In this document: positions 27,109 to 35,618 of the stretch, in pieces
How the letters are laid out: every line of letters starts with the position of its first letter
Position numbering within the stretch: position 1 is the first letter of the stretch
Source of the DNA: CALODP01 sp942492055
GTDB taxonomy: Bacteria > Bacteroidota > Ignavibacteria > Ignavibacteriales > Melioribacteraceae
Assembly: GCA_942492055.1 (NCBI GenBank)
Contig: CALODP010000002.1
Coordinates: forward strand, 372,001-436,000
Length of the DNA stretch: 64,000 nt
Direction of reading: 5' to 3'
Translations under genes and position numbers: made by a program
Notes under the pieces: generated by a model
What the model was told of the DNA's origin: nothing
The model's database searches: none
What the model saw: only the letters and a program-made list of their open reading frames with translations

Positions 27109-28050
27109 TTGCAGACTCTTCTCTACATATTGAACATTGTATCTCCGGTTTTTATTCTTGTAATACTCGGGATAATTCTCAGACAAGTGGGAATGGTAAA
27201 TCAGGTCTTTGTTGATGTAACCTCAAAGTTTGTTTTCAATGTTTCTTTACCCGCTCTCGTTTTTTCTAAATTAATAAAAGCTGATATCGGTGATTCCATT
27301 GATCTATTTTATATCAGCGCAATTCTTCTACTTATTCTATTTGTTTTTGGAATTTCCTGGATTGCGGGGGGAATGTTTACAAATAACGGAAAAGATAAAG
27401 CTGCCTTTATTCAAGGAGCCTTTAGAAGTAACTTCGCTATTGTCGGATTTGCTGTAATAAATAATATGTTTGGTGAGGAGGGATTAAATCTCGCATCCAT
27501 TGTCTTAGCGTTTATTCTTCCACTCTATAATTTTCTTGCGGTAATTGCCCTTACAATACCGGTAAGTGAGGAAAAGCCGGATATAAAAAAAATTGCGTCT
27601 GATGTATTAAGGAATCCTCTGATTCTCGCTGTTGTTGTCGCTATCCCTTTTTCATTGATGAATATATCAATGCCCTACGCGATTGAAGAAACATTAGGAT
27701 ATCTCTCGGCAATTGCACTACCGTTGGCTCTTATTGGAATTGGAGGGGCTCTAAATATAAAGGGAGTTACCAGAGCTTCCGGAATGGCTCTCATCGCCTC
27801 TTTCCTCAAAATAGTTTTATTCCCTGCTATTGCGCTAGTTGTCTCCGTTCTATTGGGGATTAAAGGAATTCCCTTGGCTGTTCTGTTTGTTCTTTTCGCC
27901 ACTCCTACTGCCATCGCAAGTTTCATAATGGCTTCGGCAATGGGGGCAAACGAAAAGCTCTCCGGAAATATTATCATTATCTCAACTCTTCTTTCGGTAA
28001 TAACTATTACAATCGGGCTTTACGTGATGAAGATTTCCGATTTGGTTTAG
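27109..28050 (+). CDS. AEC family (auxin efflux carrier-like) transporter
   Basis: 313 residues, probable TTG start 6 bases after the aldo/keto reductase stop. About ten membrane helices arranged as two five-helix halves; 'NVSLPALVFSKL' in helix 2 and 'GAFRSNFAIVGFAVINNMFG' at the centre are characteristic of AEC/malate permease-like carriers. Likely exports an organic anion, perhaps the substrate or product of the coupled reductase. Specificity is unknown. Confidence 0.85.
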   Translation: MQTLLYILNIVSPVFILVILGIILRQVGMVNQVFVDVTSKFVFNVSLPALVFSKLIKADIGDSIDLFYISAILLLILFVFGISWIAGGMFTNNGKDKAAFIQGAFRSNFAIVGFAVINNMFGEEGLNLASIVLAFILPLYNFLAVIALTIPVSEEKPDIKKIASDVLRNPLILAVVVAIPFSLMNISMPYAIEETLGYLSAIALPLALIGIGGALNIKGVTRASGMALIASFLKIVLFPAIALVVSVLLGIKGIPLAVLFVLFATPTAIASFIMASAMGANEKLSGNIIIISTLLSVITITIGLYVMKISDLV

Positions 28051-28230
28051 TCTTATCCTCTTATCAAAAAAAAGAAATAATATTGAACTTTTGGAATAAC
28101 TATTCGTCCTAAGAAGTGCTTGGAAAATTTCTGTTGCAACATTGTTTGTTGGTTGCTCAGTTAAGACGGGCCATTAATGTAATTATCAATTACTCTTTTA
28201 CTCAAATGTTGCATTAATTCTGAGGGGGAT

Positions 28231-30636
28231 ATGCGAAAATATTGTAATCTGTTGTTATTTCTTACTTTTTTCCTTTCAACTTTTCTTTTTGCGCAATCTA
28301 ATAAGAAATCGGGGACAATTTCCCGGGCATCGGATGCTCCGTCTATTGATGGAATTCTTGATGAAGCAATCTGGAACGATTTACCGGTACTAACTGATTT
28401 TGTTCAATACTCTCCGAACAACGGCTTGCCTTCCGCCCAGAAAAGTATCGTCAAAGTTTGTTATGATGATTACGCTCTTTACGTAGGGGCAGTTCTACTG
28501 GATAATCATCCCGATAGTATAGATCTCGAAATAGGAGAGAGAGATATTCATAACGATTTGAATGCGGATATGGTTTCCGTTCATATCTCTCCTTTTAACG
28601 ATGGTATGAATTCTTTCTATTTTATCGTTTCCGCTTCCGGCGTACAATCCGATCGAAAATATTCCGCGGAAGGGCCGGATAACGATTGGGATGCGGTTTG
28701 GGAAAGTTCGGTCACTGTTACAGATAATGGCTGGGTTGCCGAAATAAAGATCCCATATTCCGCTTTGCGCTTTTCAAATACGGAAGTGCAAGATTGGGGA
28801 TTTAATGTTTTTCGATTTATCAATCGATATCAGGAATGGTCTTCGTGGAGTTTTGTAAGTGTGCAGCTCGATCAATGGTGGAAGCATATCGGGGAACTTA
28901 AAGGCCTCAAAGATGTTAATCCTCCTGTTCGTCTCTCATTTACTCCATATGTATCCAGCTATTCCGAGAAAAATGTGAAAGATGACTGGGGGTACTCATA
29001 TAACGGCGGTATGGATGTTAAATATGGGATTGACGAAAGCTTTACATTGGATATGACTCTTATCCCTGATTTCGGGCAAGTTGAGTCGGATGATCTGGAA
29101 TTGAACCTTACTCCGTTTGAAATAAAGTATAACGAGAAAAGACAATTCTTCACTGAAGGAACCGAACTTTTCAATAAGGGAAATCTTCTTTATACCAGAA
29201 GAATCGGTGGAACTCCATCCCGATATTATTCCGCGACCGGTGAGCTCAACAAAAATGAAGTATTAAAGGAAAACCCTGCCGAAGCGAAAATGATAAACGC
29301 TACGAAAATATCCGGCCGAAACAAAAACGGATTGGGTATTGGTTTTCTAAACGCGATGACGGAAAATACTTACGCCACTGCCAAAGATACAGTTACCGGA
29401 AAAACTCGCGAAATAAGAACGCAACCATTTACAAACTATAATGTACTGGTGGCCGATCAAACTTTGGATAATAATTCTTACGTCTCTTTAATAAATACTA
29501 ATGTTTCTTTCGAGGATTACCTTTCTAATGTTGCGGCTGTTGATTTTCGTTTCGATGACGCGCAAAGTGAATATTCAGTTAAAGGTACCGGAGCCTTTAG
29601 CTATACCGATATAAAGGGGAATTCCGAAAGTGGTTTCCGAACCGATCTGAGTTTCGGTAAGATTAGTGGAAAGTTCAGATATCGCTACGAAATGAATATT
29701 ATCAGTGATAAATACGAGCAAAACGCATTCGGGTATTTGAGAAACAATAACCTGTTTGTAAATAAATTGGTGCTCAACTACAATATTTATAAACCCTTCG
29801 GAATTTTCAGAAGTTTTGAAAATGAGATCAATATTGCTCAAAGAAATTTATACGAACCTCTTCTTGCTACTGAGTACACTGTTGAATACGAATTCTCCGC
29901 AAACTTTAAGAACTATTACTTTGCCCATATGCACGCGGCGCTAAGACCGTTCGAGAGTAAGGATTATTACGAAGCCAGAACTCCGGGAAGATTTGTTAGA
30001 GATTATAAATACTGGCACAATTGCGGTTACATCAGAACAGATACTAGAAAAGATTTTTACGGATTGATTTATGGTTCTTATTCGGCTTCCTATGATTATG
30101 ATGTTCCTTACGAATCATTCTCTTATGGAATTAGCCCTACCTACAGAATTTCCGACAGAGCGGCTATCTCGTTCGACATCGATTTTATGCGTCGTTACAA
30201 TGATATCGGATATGTGCGGAAAATTTCTTCAGATGTCCTTTTAGGGAAAAGGGACGTTAATGTTATTACAAATCAGATTAACGCAAACTATCTTCTCAAT
30301 AACGAAATGTCCTTTACCTTCAAACTGCGCCACTATTGGTCGAGAGCGCAATATCAAGGATATTATTTCTTAACAGAGAAGGGTGGTTTGAAGGAATGTG
30401 CCTATTCGGGGAATAACAATATTAACTACAACGCCTTTAATATCGATGCTTCTTTCAAATGGAATTTTGCGCCGGGTAGCGAGTTACTTCTTGTATGGAA
30501 AAACGCAATCTATTCGCAGGAAAGAGATATTGAAGAGAAGTATTGGAACAACCTGGAGAACACTCTTGATATGCCGCAAATTAATAGTGTTTCTATGAAA
30601 TTTCTTTACTACGTAGACTATTCGAAACTATTTTAG
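28231..30636 (+). CDS. Exported CBM9-like plus DUF5916 outer-membrane protein
   Basis: 801 residues with a signal peptide (about 1-22, ending 'TFLFAQ'). Residues about 30-220 resemble the carbohydrate-binding family 9/DOMON-type domain ('SIDGILDEAIWNDLPVLTDF', 'DDYALYVGAVLLDNHPDSI', 'WVAEIKIPYSALRFS'). The remaining 580 residues match the DUF5916 pattern ('FTPYVSSYSEKNVKD', 'MTLIPDFGQVESDDLELNL', 'EKRQFFTEGTELF', 'LLYTRRIGGTPSRYY') and then alternating strands typical of an outer-membrane barrel. The role of the family is unknown. It stands as a single gene. Confidence 0.82.
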   Translation: MRKYCNLLLFLTFFLSTFLFAQSNKKSGTISRASDAPSIDGILDEAIWNDLPVLTDFVQYSPNNGLPSAQKSIVKVCYDDYALYVGAVLLDNHPDSIDLEIGERDIHNDLNADMVSVHISPFNDGMNSFYFIVSASGVQSDRKYSAEGPDNDWDAVWESSVTVTDNGWVAEIKIPYSALRFSNTEVQDWGFNVFRFINRYQEWSSWSFVSVQLDQWWKHIGELKGLKDVNPPVRLSFTPYVSSYSEKNVKDDWGYSYNGGMDVKYGIDESFTLDMTLIPDFGQVESDDLELNLTPFEIKYNEKRQFFTEGTELFNKGNLLYTRRIGGTPSRYYSATGELNKNEVLKENPAEAKMINATKISGRNKNGLGIGFLNAMTENTYATAKDTVTGKTREIRTQPFTNYNVLVADQTLDNNSYVSLINTNVSFEDYLSNVAAVDFRFDDAQSEYSVKGTGAFSYTDIKGNSESGFRTDLSFGKISGKFRYRYEMNIISDKYEQNAFGYLRNNNLFVNKLVLNYNIYKPFGIFRSFENEINIAQRNLYEPLLATEYTVEYEFSANFKNYYFAHMHAALRPFESKDYYEARTPGRFVRDYKYWHNCGYIRTDTRKDFYGLIYGSYSASYDYDVPYESFSYGISPTYRISDRAAISFDIDFMRRYNDIGYVRKISSDVLLGKRDVNVITNQINANYLLNNEMSFTFKLRHYWSRAQYQGYYFLTEKGGLKECAYSGNNNINYNAFNIDASFKWNFAPGSELLLVWKNAIYSQERDIEEKYWNNLENTLDMPQINSVSMKFLYYVDYSKLF

Positions 30637-30667
30637 GATAACTTCTTCATAGTAATCCGATTGTGTG

Positions 30668-30693
30668 GGCCGGTATTGTTGTGGGTGCCGGCC
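30668..30693. other. GC-rich hairpin after the DUF5916 gene
   Basis: GGCCGGTA pairs with TGCCGGCC across a 10-base loop, 31 bases after the stop. There is no T-tract on either side, so it could be an RNA 3'-end stabiliser or a weak terminator. Confidence 0.35.
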
Positions 30694-30815
30694 TGCCTCC
30701 TAAACCTATCGTTGTAAAAACTTAACATCGAATAATTACCAATTCAGCGGAAATAAAAGTATATTTATGCCGATAATAGTTCTCTCGGTAAGAGAAATCT
30801 TTTTTCCCTGAAATA

Positions 30816-31841
30816 ATGAGTAGTTGTATGAATCTGAATATCTCTGTTTTACGTGATACCGGTGACTTCCTTTACGAACAAAAAAACTATCAGCAAGCTT
30901 TTGCCCTCTATTCCGAGGTTTATAATACTGTCTGGTTTGTTATAGGAAGAACCTACAGAGATATAACTACTTTCTCACGAAACTATTTTACCAATAAAAT
31001 TTCCAAAGGACAGGAATTCAAAAACGCTTATAATTCCGAGATATTCTCTTCGGCATGTAAGAACTATTTTAATCTTTCTTTGGAAGATACTCACAACGAG
31101 TTTATTTTCGCTCTCTACGGCCGACTCAGATGCATTCAGCATTCGATGTCCCTTATCTCGCTCCATTCCGCGGAGAAGTTCTACGACGAAATGATGATCC
31201 TTTTTGCATTGATCCTTAATATGGCTGATGATAAATGGATAACAGAATTATTCCGCGTCGCCAATCCGATGTTCGAGGAAGATCGCCTGAAGAAAATCAT
31301 AAACATAAAACTCGGGCATAATTATAACGAAAGACTAATCGAATCGGCCAAGCAGATTAAAAATACCGACTGGTACGGGCTGAATATTTTGCTTCTGGAA
31401 TATATGGATACTATTCAGGATAGAAACACCGATCTCTATTGGAAAATTAAAAACGTAGTTGGCCCCTATAATAAAGGATTCGAGAAAAAATCGAGCCGAA
31501 GAAAAGCATATTCCAATTACGAAAAATATGAGAAGTACGAAAAGTACGAACGCTACACAAAATACGAGCGTTACGAAAGTAAGGCTTCTACCGACGACGA
31601 AGAATTTGATGTTAGCAAAGCAAGTAAGAAGGAAAAAGACGCTTACTACGCAAAGGTACTCGGGCTAAAGGGAAGAATAAAAAAGGCCGAGATAAGGAAG
31701 TGCTACATCGATCTCTTAAGGAAATATCATCCCGACAAAGTGGCCGACCTTGGAGATGAGTTACTTGAGCTTGCCAAAAGGAAAACCCAGCTTCTCAATG
31801 ACGCCTACACTTACATGAAAGAGAAATACAATCTTAAATAG
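30816..31841 (+). CDS. J-domain protein with an unrecognised N-terminal domain
   Basis: 341 residues. The C-terminal 70 form a J domain: 'DAYYAKVLGLKGRIKKAEIR', then the HPD motif in 'LLRKYHPDKVADLGDELLEL' and the last helix 'LLNDAYTYMKEKY'. The J domain is therefore C-terminal, unlike classic DnaJ. A charged linker near residues 230-260 repeats 'YEKYE' and 'YERYTKYERYE'. The first 220 residues are helical ('YEQKNYQQAFALYSEVYNTVW') and I do not recognise them. The protein should recruit DnaK to a specific client through its N-terminal part. Starts at 30816 or 30828 are both possible; neither has a good ribosome site. Confidence 0.75.
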   Translation: MSSCMNLNISVLRDTGDFLYEQKNYQQAFALYSEVYNTVWFVIGRTYRDITTFSRNYFTNKISKGQEFKNAYNSEIFSSACKNYFNLSLEDTHNEFIFALYGRLRCIQHSMSLISLHSAEKFYDEMMILFALILNMADDKWITELFRVANPMFEEDRLKKIINIKLGHNYNERLIESAKQIKNTDWYGLNILLLEYMDTIQDRNTDLYWKIKNVVGPYNKGFEKKSSRRKAYSNYEKYEKYEKYERYTKYERYESKASTDDEEFDVSKASKKEKDAYYAKVLGLKGRIKKAEIRKCYIDLLRKYHPDKVADLGDELLELAKRKTQLLNDAYTYMKEKYNLK

Positions 31842-32014
31842 TAGTGCTATTTCCGGTATTGAATAATATTCCTTCAAGTTACATCTCTCTTCGAATGTTG
31901 TCTCATACCGGATCATGAGGTAATAGAGTATAATTCTTTATTTCCGGTCCATTTCTACCCGCAACCAATGGCAAACCACCTTGAATATATTCTATTAATT
32001 CTTAATTTCCCTTA
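31842..32014. other. Intergenic stretch before array B
   Basis: No gene or hairpin with support is seen in this part. The last 21 bases (31994-32014) may be one decayed unit of the array that follows. Confidence 0.4.
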
Positions 32015-32371
32015 GAAGTAAAGGAATTTCCGTGCAAAGTAAACGAAATTCTCTATGGAGGAAGCCGATTTGTGTATAGAGTAACGTAAATTCTCTATAG
32101 AGTAAATGAATTTCTCCATAGAGTAAGCAAAATTGAGTATAGAGTAACAGAAATTCTCTATAAAGTAAGTGAAAATGAGTATAGAGTAACATTACTTTAT
32201 CCAAAATCTCGTTTACTCTATTGCCAAATTCATTTACATCAAGCAAAATTTATGTTACTTCATAGCGAAACTTGTTTGCATTAATGATAATTTCATTTAC
32301 TCCGGTTAAAAATCTGTTTACTCTACCCTCATATTCAGTTACATCAATCCCAGCTTTGTTTACTTTATAGA
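32015..32371. repeat. Array B: 21-bp tandem repeats that invert halfway
   Basis: Seventeen consecutive 21-base units without any indel. Units 1-9 (32015-32203) follow a pattern such as AGAGTAACGTAAATTC...TAT. From unit 10 (32204) onward the units read like AAATCTCGTTTACTC..., which is close to the reverse complement of the first type. The array thus has two arms in opposite orientation, with the switch near 32190-32204, yet the 21-base register does not change. The unit sequence differs from arrays A, D and E. An 83-codon open frame on the minus strand (heptads like 'LLYREFT') follows from the period and has no start signal. The 240 bases after the array hold no recognisable gene. Confidence 0.9.
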
Positions 32372-32611
32372 AAAGTTCTATTCTTTGATGATTTCCTATG
32401 CAAATTATGATCTATATCAACTATAGAAAAGCTCAACGAAGATATTGCATGTTTATTATTGCATTTCTAAAGAATATCAATTAAGTTCATTTCGACTATA
32501 TACGAGGGCTACGATATAGATAATCAAGAGTTGTTTTTGTGATACTTCGATGAAAACGGATCGCCGAGGGCGTTTGATCCATTTGCATAAATAATCTAAT
32601 TCGGAGGCACG

Positions 32612-33109
32612 ATGAAAAAACTATTACTTGTATTACTTGCTTTAACATTACCATTATTCTTTATTGCTTGTAACGACGATGACGACGACGGCGGAACAGA
32701 TCCTAAGTCCGGGGCATCAACCCTTACTATCACTCATTGGGGAGTGGATTGGTCTGCAGGAAAAGCATACAAAGAAGGAGATCAGGTAGACTATAATACC
32801 ATTGACGGGGAAACCATTAGTTGGTGTCCGTTCGGGGATTATGTGGAAGGTGTTACCGGGGTATGGTACAGAGCATATGTCGACAAAATCTACAAAGTCG
32901 GGGCTGGTGATGTTACAACTATTTCGGCAATTGATACCACTAAATGGTCAACCGGTGTATGCGGAACTCCTTTGGTAAAGGGAGATATTTGGGCCGCGAA
33001 ATGTCGCGACGGTTATGTGATTTTCGAGGTATTGGAAAATCCTGATCCTGAGTCACAAAATTGGGAAGCTGAAGTAAAGTATAAGTTTTCAAAAGATCTT
33101 GAGTTTTAA
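32612..33109 (+). CDS. Small secreted lipoprotein, unknown function
   Basis: 165 residues. The N-terminus is a lipoprotein signal with the lipobox 'LFFIAC' (Cys near residue 20), followed by an acidic run 'NDDDDDGG' typical of surface-exposed Bacteroidota lipoproteins. The mature part is beta-rich ('TLTITHWGVDWSAG', 'WYRAYVDKIYKVG') with no known motif. A good site 'tcggagg' lies five bases upstream of the ATG. It has its own terminator and is convergent with the U32 gene. Confidence 0.75.
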   Translation: MKKLLLVLLALTLPLFFIACNDDDDDGGTDPKSGASTLTITHWGVDWSAGKAYKEGDQVDYNTIDGETISWCPFGDYVEGVTGVWYRAYVDKIYKVGAGDVTTISAIDTTKWSTGVCGTPLVKGDIWAAKCRDGYVIFEVLENPDPESQNWEAEVKYKFSKDLEF

Positions 33110-33117
33110 GATCCATG

Positions 33118-33145
33118 AGCCGCCTATTTAGAGGCGGCTTTTTTT
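33118..33145 (+). terminator. Intrinsic terminator of the lipoprotein gene
   Basis: An 8-bp stem (agccgcct / aggcggct) with a 6-base loop and seven T residues. The hairpin overlaps the last codons of the convergent U32 gene on the minus strand, where it encodes 'KKAASK'. Confidence 0.85.
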
Positions 33146-34980
33146 ATGTCCGATTTATTGATTGGCTGAGCTATTTTCATAAAACAATTTTTGCAATCGA
33201 ATATGAGTTTGTAAGCTTTATCTCGATTAACCAGGTAAAGTGGTTCGGAGATAATTTCTTTGCTTCCTTCCTTAGCGCAATATCCCAATTCCCCTTTTAT
33301 GCAGTATTTGCAAGTCATTAGTTCGGCATTTTCCTTTACCTTATTCATCTCGAAGCCATCCTCTATTTCCTCAACACCATGCTTTCGGTAGAATTGTTTG
33401 GCCAAAGAATTTACCACGTTTCCTTTGTAGGATAAATTCTTTTCGGGATAAGTGGAATTATTGTTACTCAAGTGAAATTCATTTTTTTTATAGTTCGCTG
33501 ATCTTTCGGTTTCCAACTGATTCAAAAGATTTCTTCGTAATTCGTTGATCTCCTTAACCGGAATGAAGGGGAGGGAATCGGAGATGACATTTACCTCGGT
33601 TATATCTAAGATGGTATCCCCCGATTTCTTTAATTGCTTTTGTATTGTCTTTGATGCTTTCTCTCTATTCTTTGCTGTTTCATAGATGTTTTCGAGCGAA
33701 AGAGAAACGGATATTCCCTCTTCATCAGTAGCATACAGAATAATATTGGTATCGCTGCTTTCGAAAGTAATGGAGGCGGAGATTCTTCTTTCGCATTTTT
33801 GTGAAGCAAGTTCGCTTACAAAGCTATGATCGCTATTGCGGAAAATCTTTGTTCCTTTTCTTATTCCGTTGAGTTCGTAAGTTATTATTCTGTTTTTATC
33901 AACCTTGTTGACCTGCAACCCGAGCAGATCGTTCTTCCAATCGAAATAGCAGAGGCCATCCCCGTTAACAATCTTTTCGGAAGTATCAATTGAGAAGGAA
34001 TTCTTTGTAACATTAGTTACCTTTCCCAAATATTTCCCGCGTGATTTCGGAGTATTGATCGATGAAAGGTTTTCATCCTTCCCATTAAGGAAATATGTAG
34101 TGAATTCTCGATTGAATGATTTCTCGGGATCGGGGGAGAACGGGATTTTGCTTTTCCCGATTGAAGCGCGAATCAAATCGTTATTCATTGCGATTATCTT
34201 ATCAAGCTCTTGGCGATAGAATGCTGTGACATTTGTGACGTAATCTATATCCTTCAGACGCCCCTCGATTTTGAACGATGTAACACCGGCTTCAATTAAA
34301 TCGGCCAGATGCGCGGATAAGTTGAAATCTCTGAGAGAAAGGAGATGCTTATCCTTTACGAGAACTTCACCGTTGCTATCGATCAGATCATATTTCATTC
34401 TGCATGGTTGTGAGCATTCGCCACGGTTTGCGCTACGGTTCGTTATTGCTTTACTCATGTAGCATTGCCCGCTTAAACTAACGCAAAGAGCTCCGTGTAC
34501 GAAGAATTCCAACTCGGCCTTAACGGTTTTTCTAATCTCCTTTATGTGTTCCAGAGATAATTCGCGAGCAAGAATTATTCTTTCTACACCAATCGAATCG
34601 AGAAAACGAATTCTATCAGGATCATAATTATTTGTTTGTGTTGAGGCGTGCAAAGAGATAGGTGGGAGATTCATTTCCGGAATAGCCATATCCTGAAATA
34701 TTACAGCGTCAATTCCGATTTTATGTAATTCCCGAATAAGCTCTTCTGCTTCTTCAAGCTCATCTTCAAAGAGGATGGTATTTACCGTTACGAAAACCTT
34801 TACACGAAATTTATGGGCGTGAGAAACCAGATCCCGGATATCATCGAGAGTATTCCCAACTGCGGAGCGTGCCCCGAATTTGGGAGCACCAATATAAAGG
34901 GCGTCGGCTCCTGCATTAATAGCGGCAATTCCGCATTGAAGATTTTTTGCAGGTGCCAGTAATTCAATAGTTCTTTTCAT
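33124..34980 (-). CDS. U32 family protein, RlhA-like (probable 23S rRNA hydroxylase)
   Basis: 618 residues. The U32 domain covers about 1-300, with 'LLAPAKNLQCGIAAINAGADALYIG' near the start (given here over positions 6-30) and the signature 'FFVHGALCVSLSGQCYMSK' followed by 'NRGECSQPCR'. These cysteines belong to the iron-sulfur site of the RlhA/TrhP group. The C-terminal half resembles the DUF3656-type extension found in RlhA, and more cysteines near the end ('CKYCIKGELGYC', 'DCKNC') may bind metal. By family, it hydroxylates a cytidine in 23S rRNA using prephenate; the substrate here is inferred. It may be cotranscribed with nothing else. Confidence 0.82.
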   Translation of the reverse strand: MKRTIELLAPAKNLQCGIAAINAGADALYIGAPKFGARSAVGNTLDDIRDLVSHAHKFRVKVFVTVNTILFEDELEEAEELIRELHKIGIDAVIFQDMAIPEMNLPPISLHASTQTNNYDPDRIRFLDSIGVERIILARELSLEHIKEIRKTVKAELEFFVHGALCVSLSGQCYMSKAITNRSANRGECSQPCRMKYDLIDSNGEVLVKDKHLLSLRDFNLSAHLADLIEAGVTSFKIEGRLKDIDYVTNVTAFYRQELDKIIAMNNDLIRASIGKSKIPFSPDPEKSFNREFTTYFLNGKDENLSSINTPKSRGKYLGKVTNVTKNSFSIDTSEKIVNGDGLCYFDWKNDLLGLQVNKVDKNRIITYELNGIRKGTKIFRNSDHSFVSELASQKCERRISASITFESSDTNIILYATDEEGISVSLSLENIYETAKNREKASKTIQKQLKKSGDTILDITEVNVISDSLPFIPVKEINELRRNLLNQLETERSANYKKNEFHLSNNNSTYPEKNLSYKGNVVNSLAKQFYRKHGVEEIEDGFEMNKVKENAELMTCKYCIKGELGYCAKEGSKEIISEPLYLVNRDKAYKLIFDCKNCFMKIAQPINKSDIKKAASK

Positions 34981-35060
34981 CTTAGTTATACCGAAAAATA
35001 ATAAGGGAATAAAGATAACGATAAAATAGAAGGAAATAATAAGAAGTTAGAAACGGGCAT

Positions 35061-35088
35061 AAAAAAAGCCACTTGAAAACAAGTGGCT
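35061..35088 (-). terminator. Terminator of the tRNA(CAU) gene
   Basis: On the minus strand AGCCACTTG and CAAGTGGCT form a 9-bp stem around TTTT, followed by a run of T residues. It lies just downstream of the tRNA. Confidence 0.88.
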
Positions 35089-35097
35089 ACTTTGAAG

Positions 35098-35171
35098 TGG
35101 GCCTGCACGGACTCGAACCGCAGACCCTCTGATTATGAGTCAGATGCTCTAACCAACTGAGCTACAGGCCC
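35098..35171 (-). tRNA. tRNA with CAU anticodon (elongator Met, or Ile2)
   Basis: A 74-base cloverleaf on the minus strand: acceptor GGGCCTG/CAGGCCC, D arm GCTC/GAGC, anticodon stem TCTGA/TCAGA with loop CTCATAA, and T loop TTCGAGT. Discriminator A; CCA is not encoded. The CAU anticodon can belong to elongator Met or to Ile2 (lysidine-modified); the sequence alone does not decide. Confidence 0.93.
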
Positions 35172-35339
35172 TTCAAAAACAGAAGTCAAATATAACACAG
35201 AGTAAAAAATAATGCAAGGAGTTTTTCAATATTTTATAAATGGGAAAATTTGGAAAAAGAATAGAAAGAGTAGGGGGAAAATAATTCAATTATTATTTGC
35301 GTCGAATAGGAAAAATATCTATATTTGGAGTCTTCATTC

Positions 35340-35425
35340 GCCGGGGTGGCGGAATTGGTAGACGCACTGGACTTAAAATCCAGTGGGAGGTTTCTCCCGT
35401 GCCGGTTCGAGTCCGGCCCTCGGTA
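35340..35425 (+). tRNA. tRNA-Leu (UAA)
   Basis: An 86-base class II tRNA. Acceptor GCCGGGG pairs with CCTCGGT, the anticodon loop is CTTAAAA (UAA), and the long variable arm 'gtgggaggtttctcccgt' forms its own stem. CCA is not encoded. Confidence 0.95.
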
Positions 35426-35447
35426 CTCAAGCGAATAAAGAATATAA

Positions 35448-35486
35448 AGAATGTATAATTTTTCAGAATTATACATTCTTCGTTTT
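35448..35486 (+). terminator. Hairpin between tRNA-Leu and tRNA-Val
   Basis: A perfect 13-bp AT-rich stem (agaatgtataatt / aattatacattct) with a 6-base loop, followed by 'tcgtttt'. Possibly a terminator or a processing signal between the two tRNAs. Confidence 0.55.
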
Positions 35487-35499
35487 AAACGAGAATGAT

Positions 35500-35573
35500 G
35501 GGTTCTTAGCTCAGTTGGTTAGAGCGTCTGCTTGACGTGCAGAAGGTCAGAGGTTCGACTCCTCTAGAACCCA
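35500..35573 (+). tRNA. tRNA-Val (GAC)
   Basis: A 74-base cloverleaf with acceptor GGGTTCT/AGAACCC, anticodon stem CTGC/GCAG and loop TTGACGT giving anticodon GAC. T loop TTCGACT is standard. CCA is not encoded. Confidence 0.94.
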
Positions 35574-35583
35574 CAGTTAAAAT

Positions 35584-35606
35584 CGGAGCTTGCTCCGTTT
35601 TTTTTT
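35584..35606 (+). terminator. Terminator between tRNA-Val and thrS
   Basis: CGGAGC and GCTCCG form a 6-bp stem with a 2-base loop and a run of about nine T residues, ending 12 bases before the thrS start. It could also act as an attenuator of thrS. Confidence 0.75.
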
Positions 35607-35618
35607 AAGTGAGAGATT

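Noticed and set aside
31995..32246. 83-codon minus-strand frame with leucine-rich heptads
   Set aside because: It lies within array B and follows from its 21-base period; no start signal.
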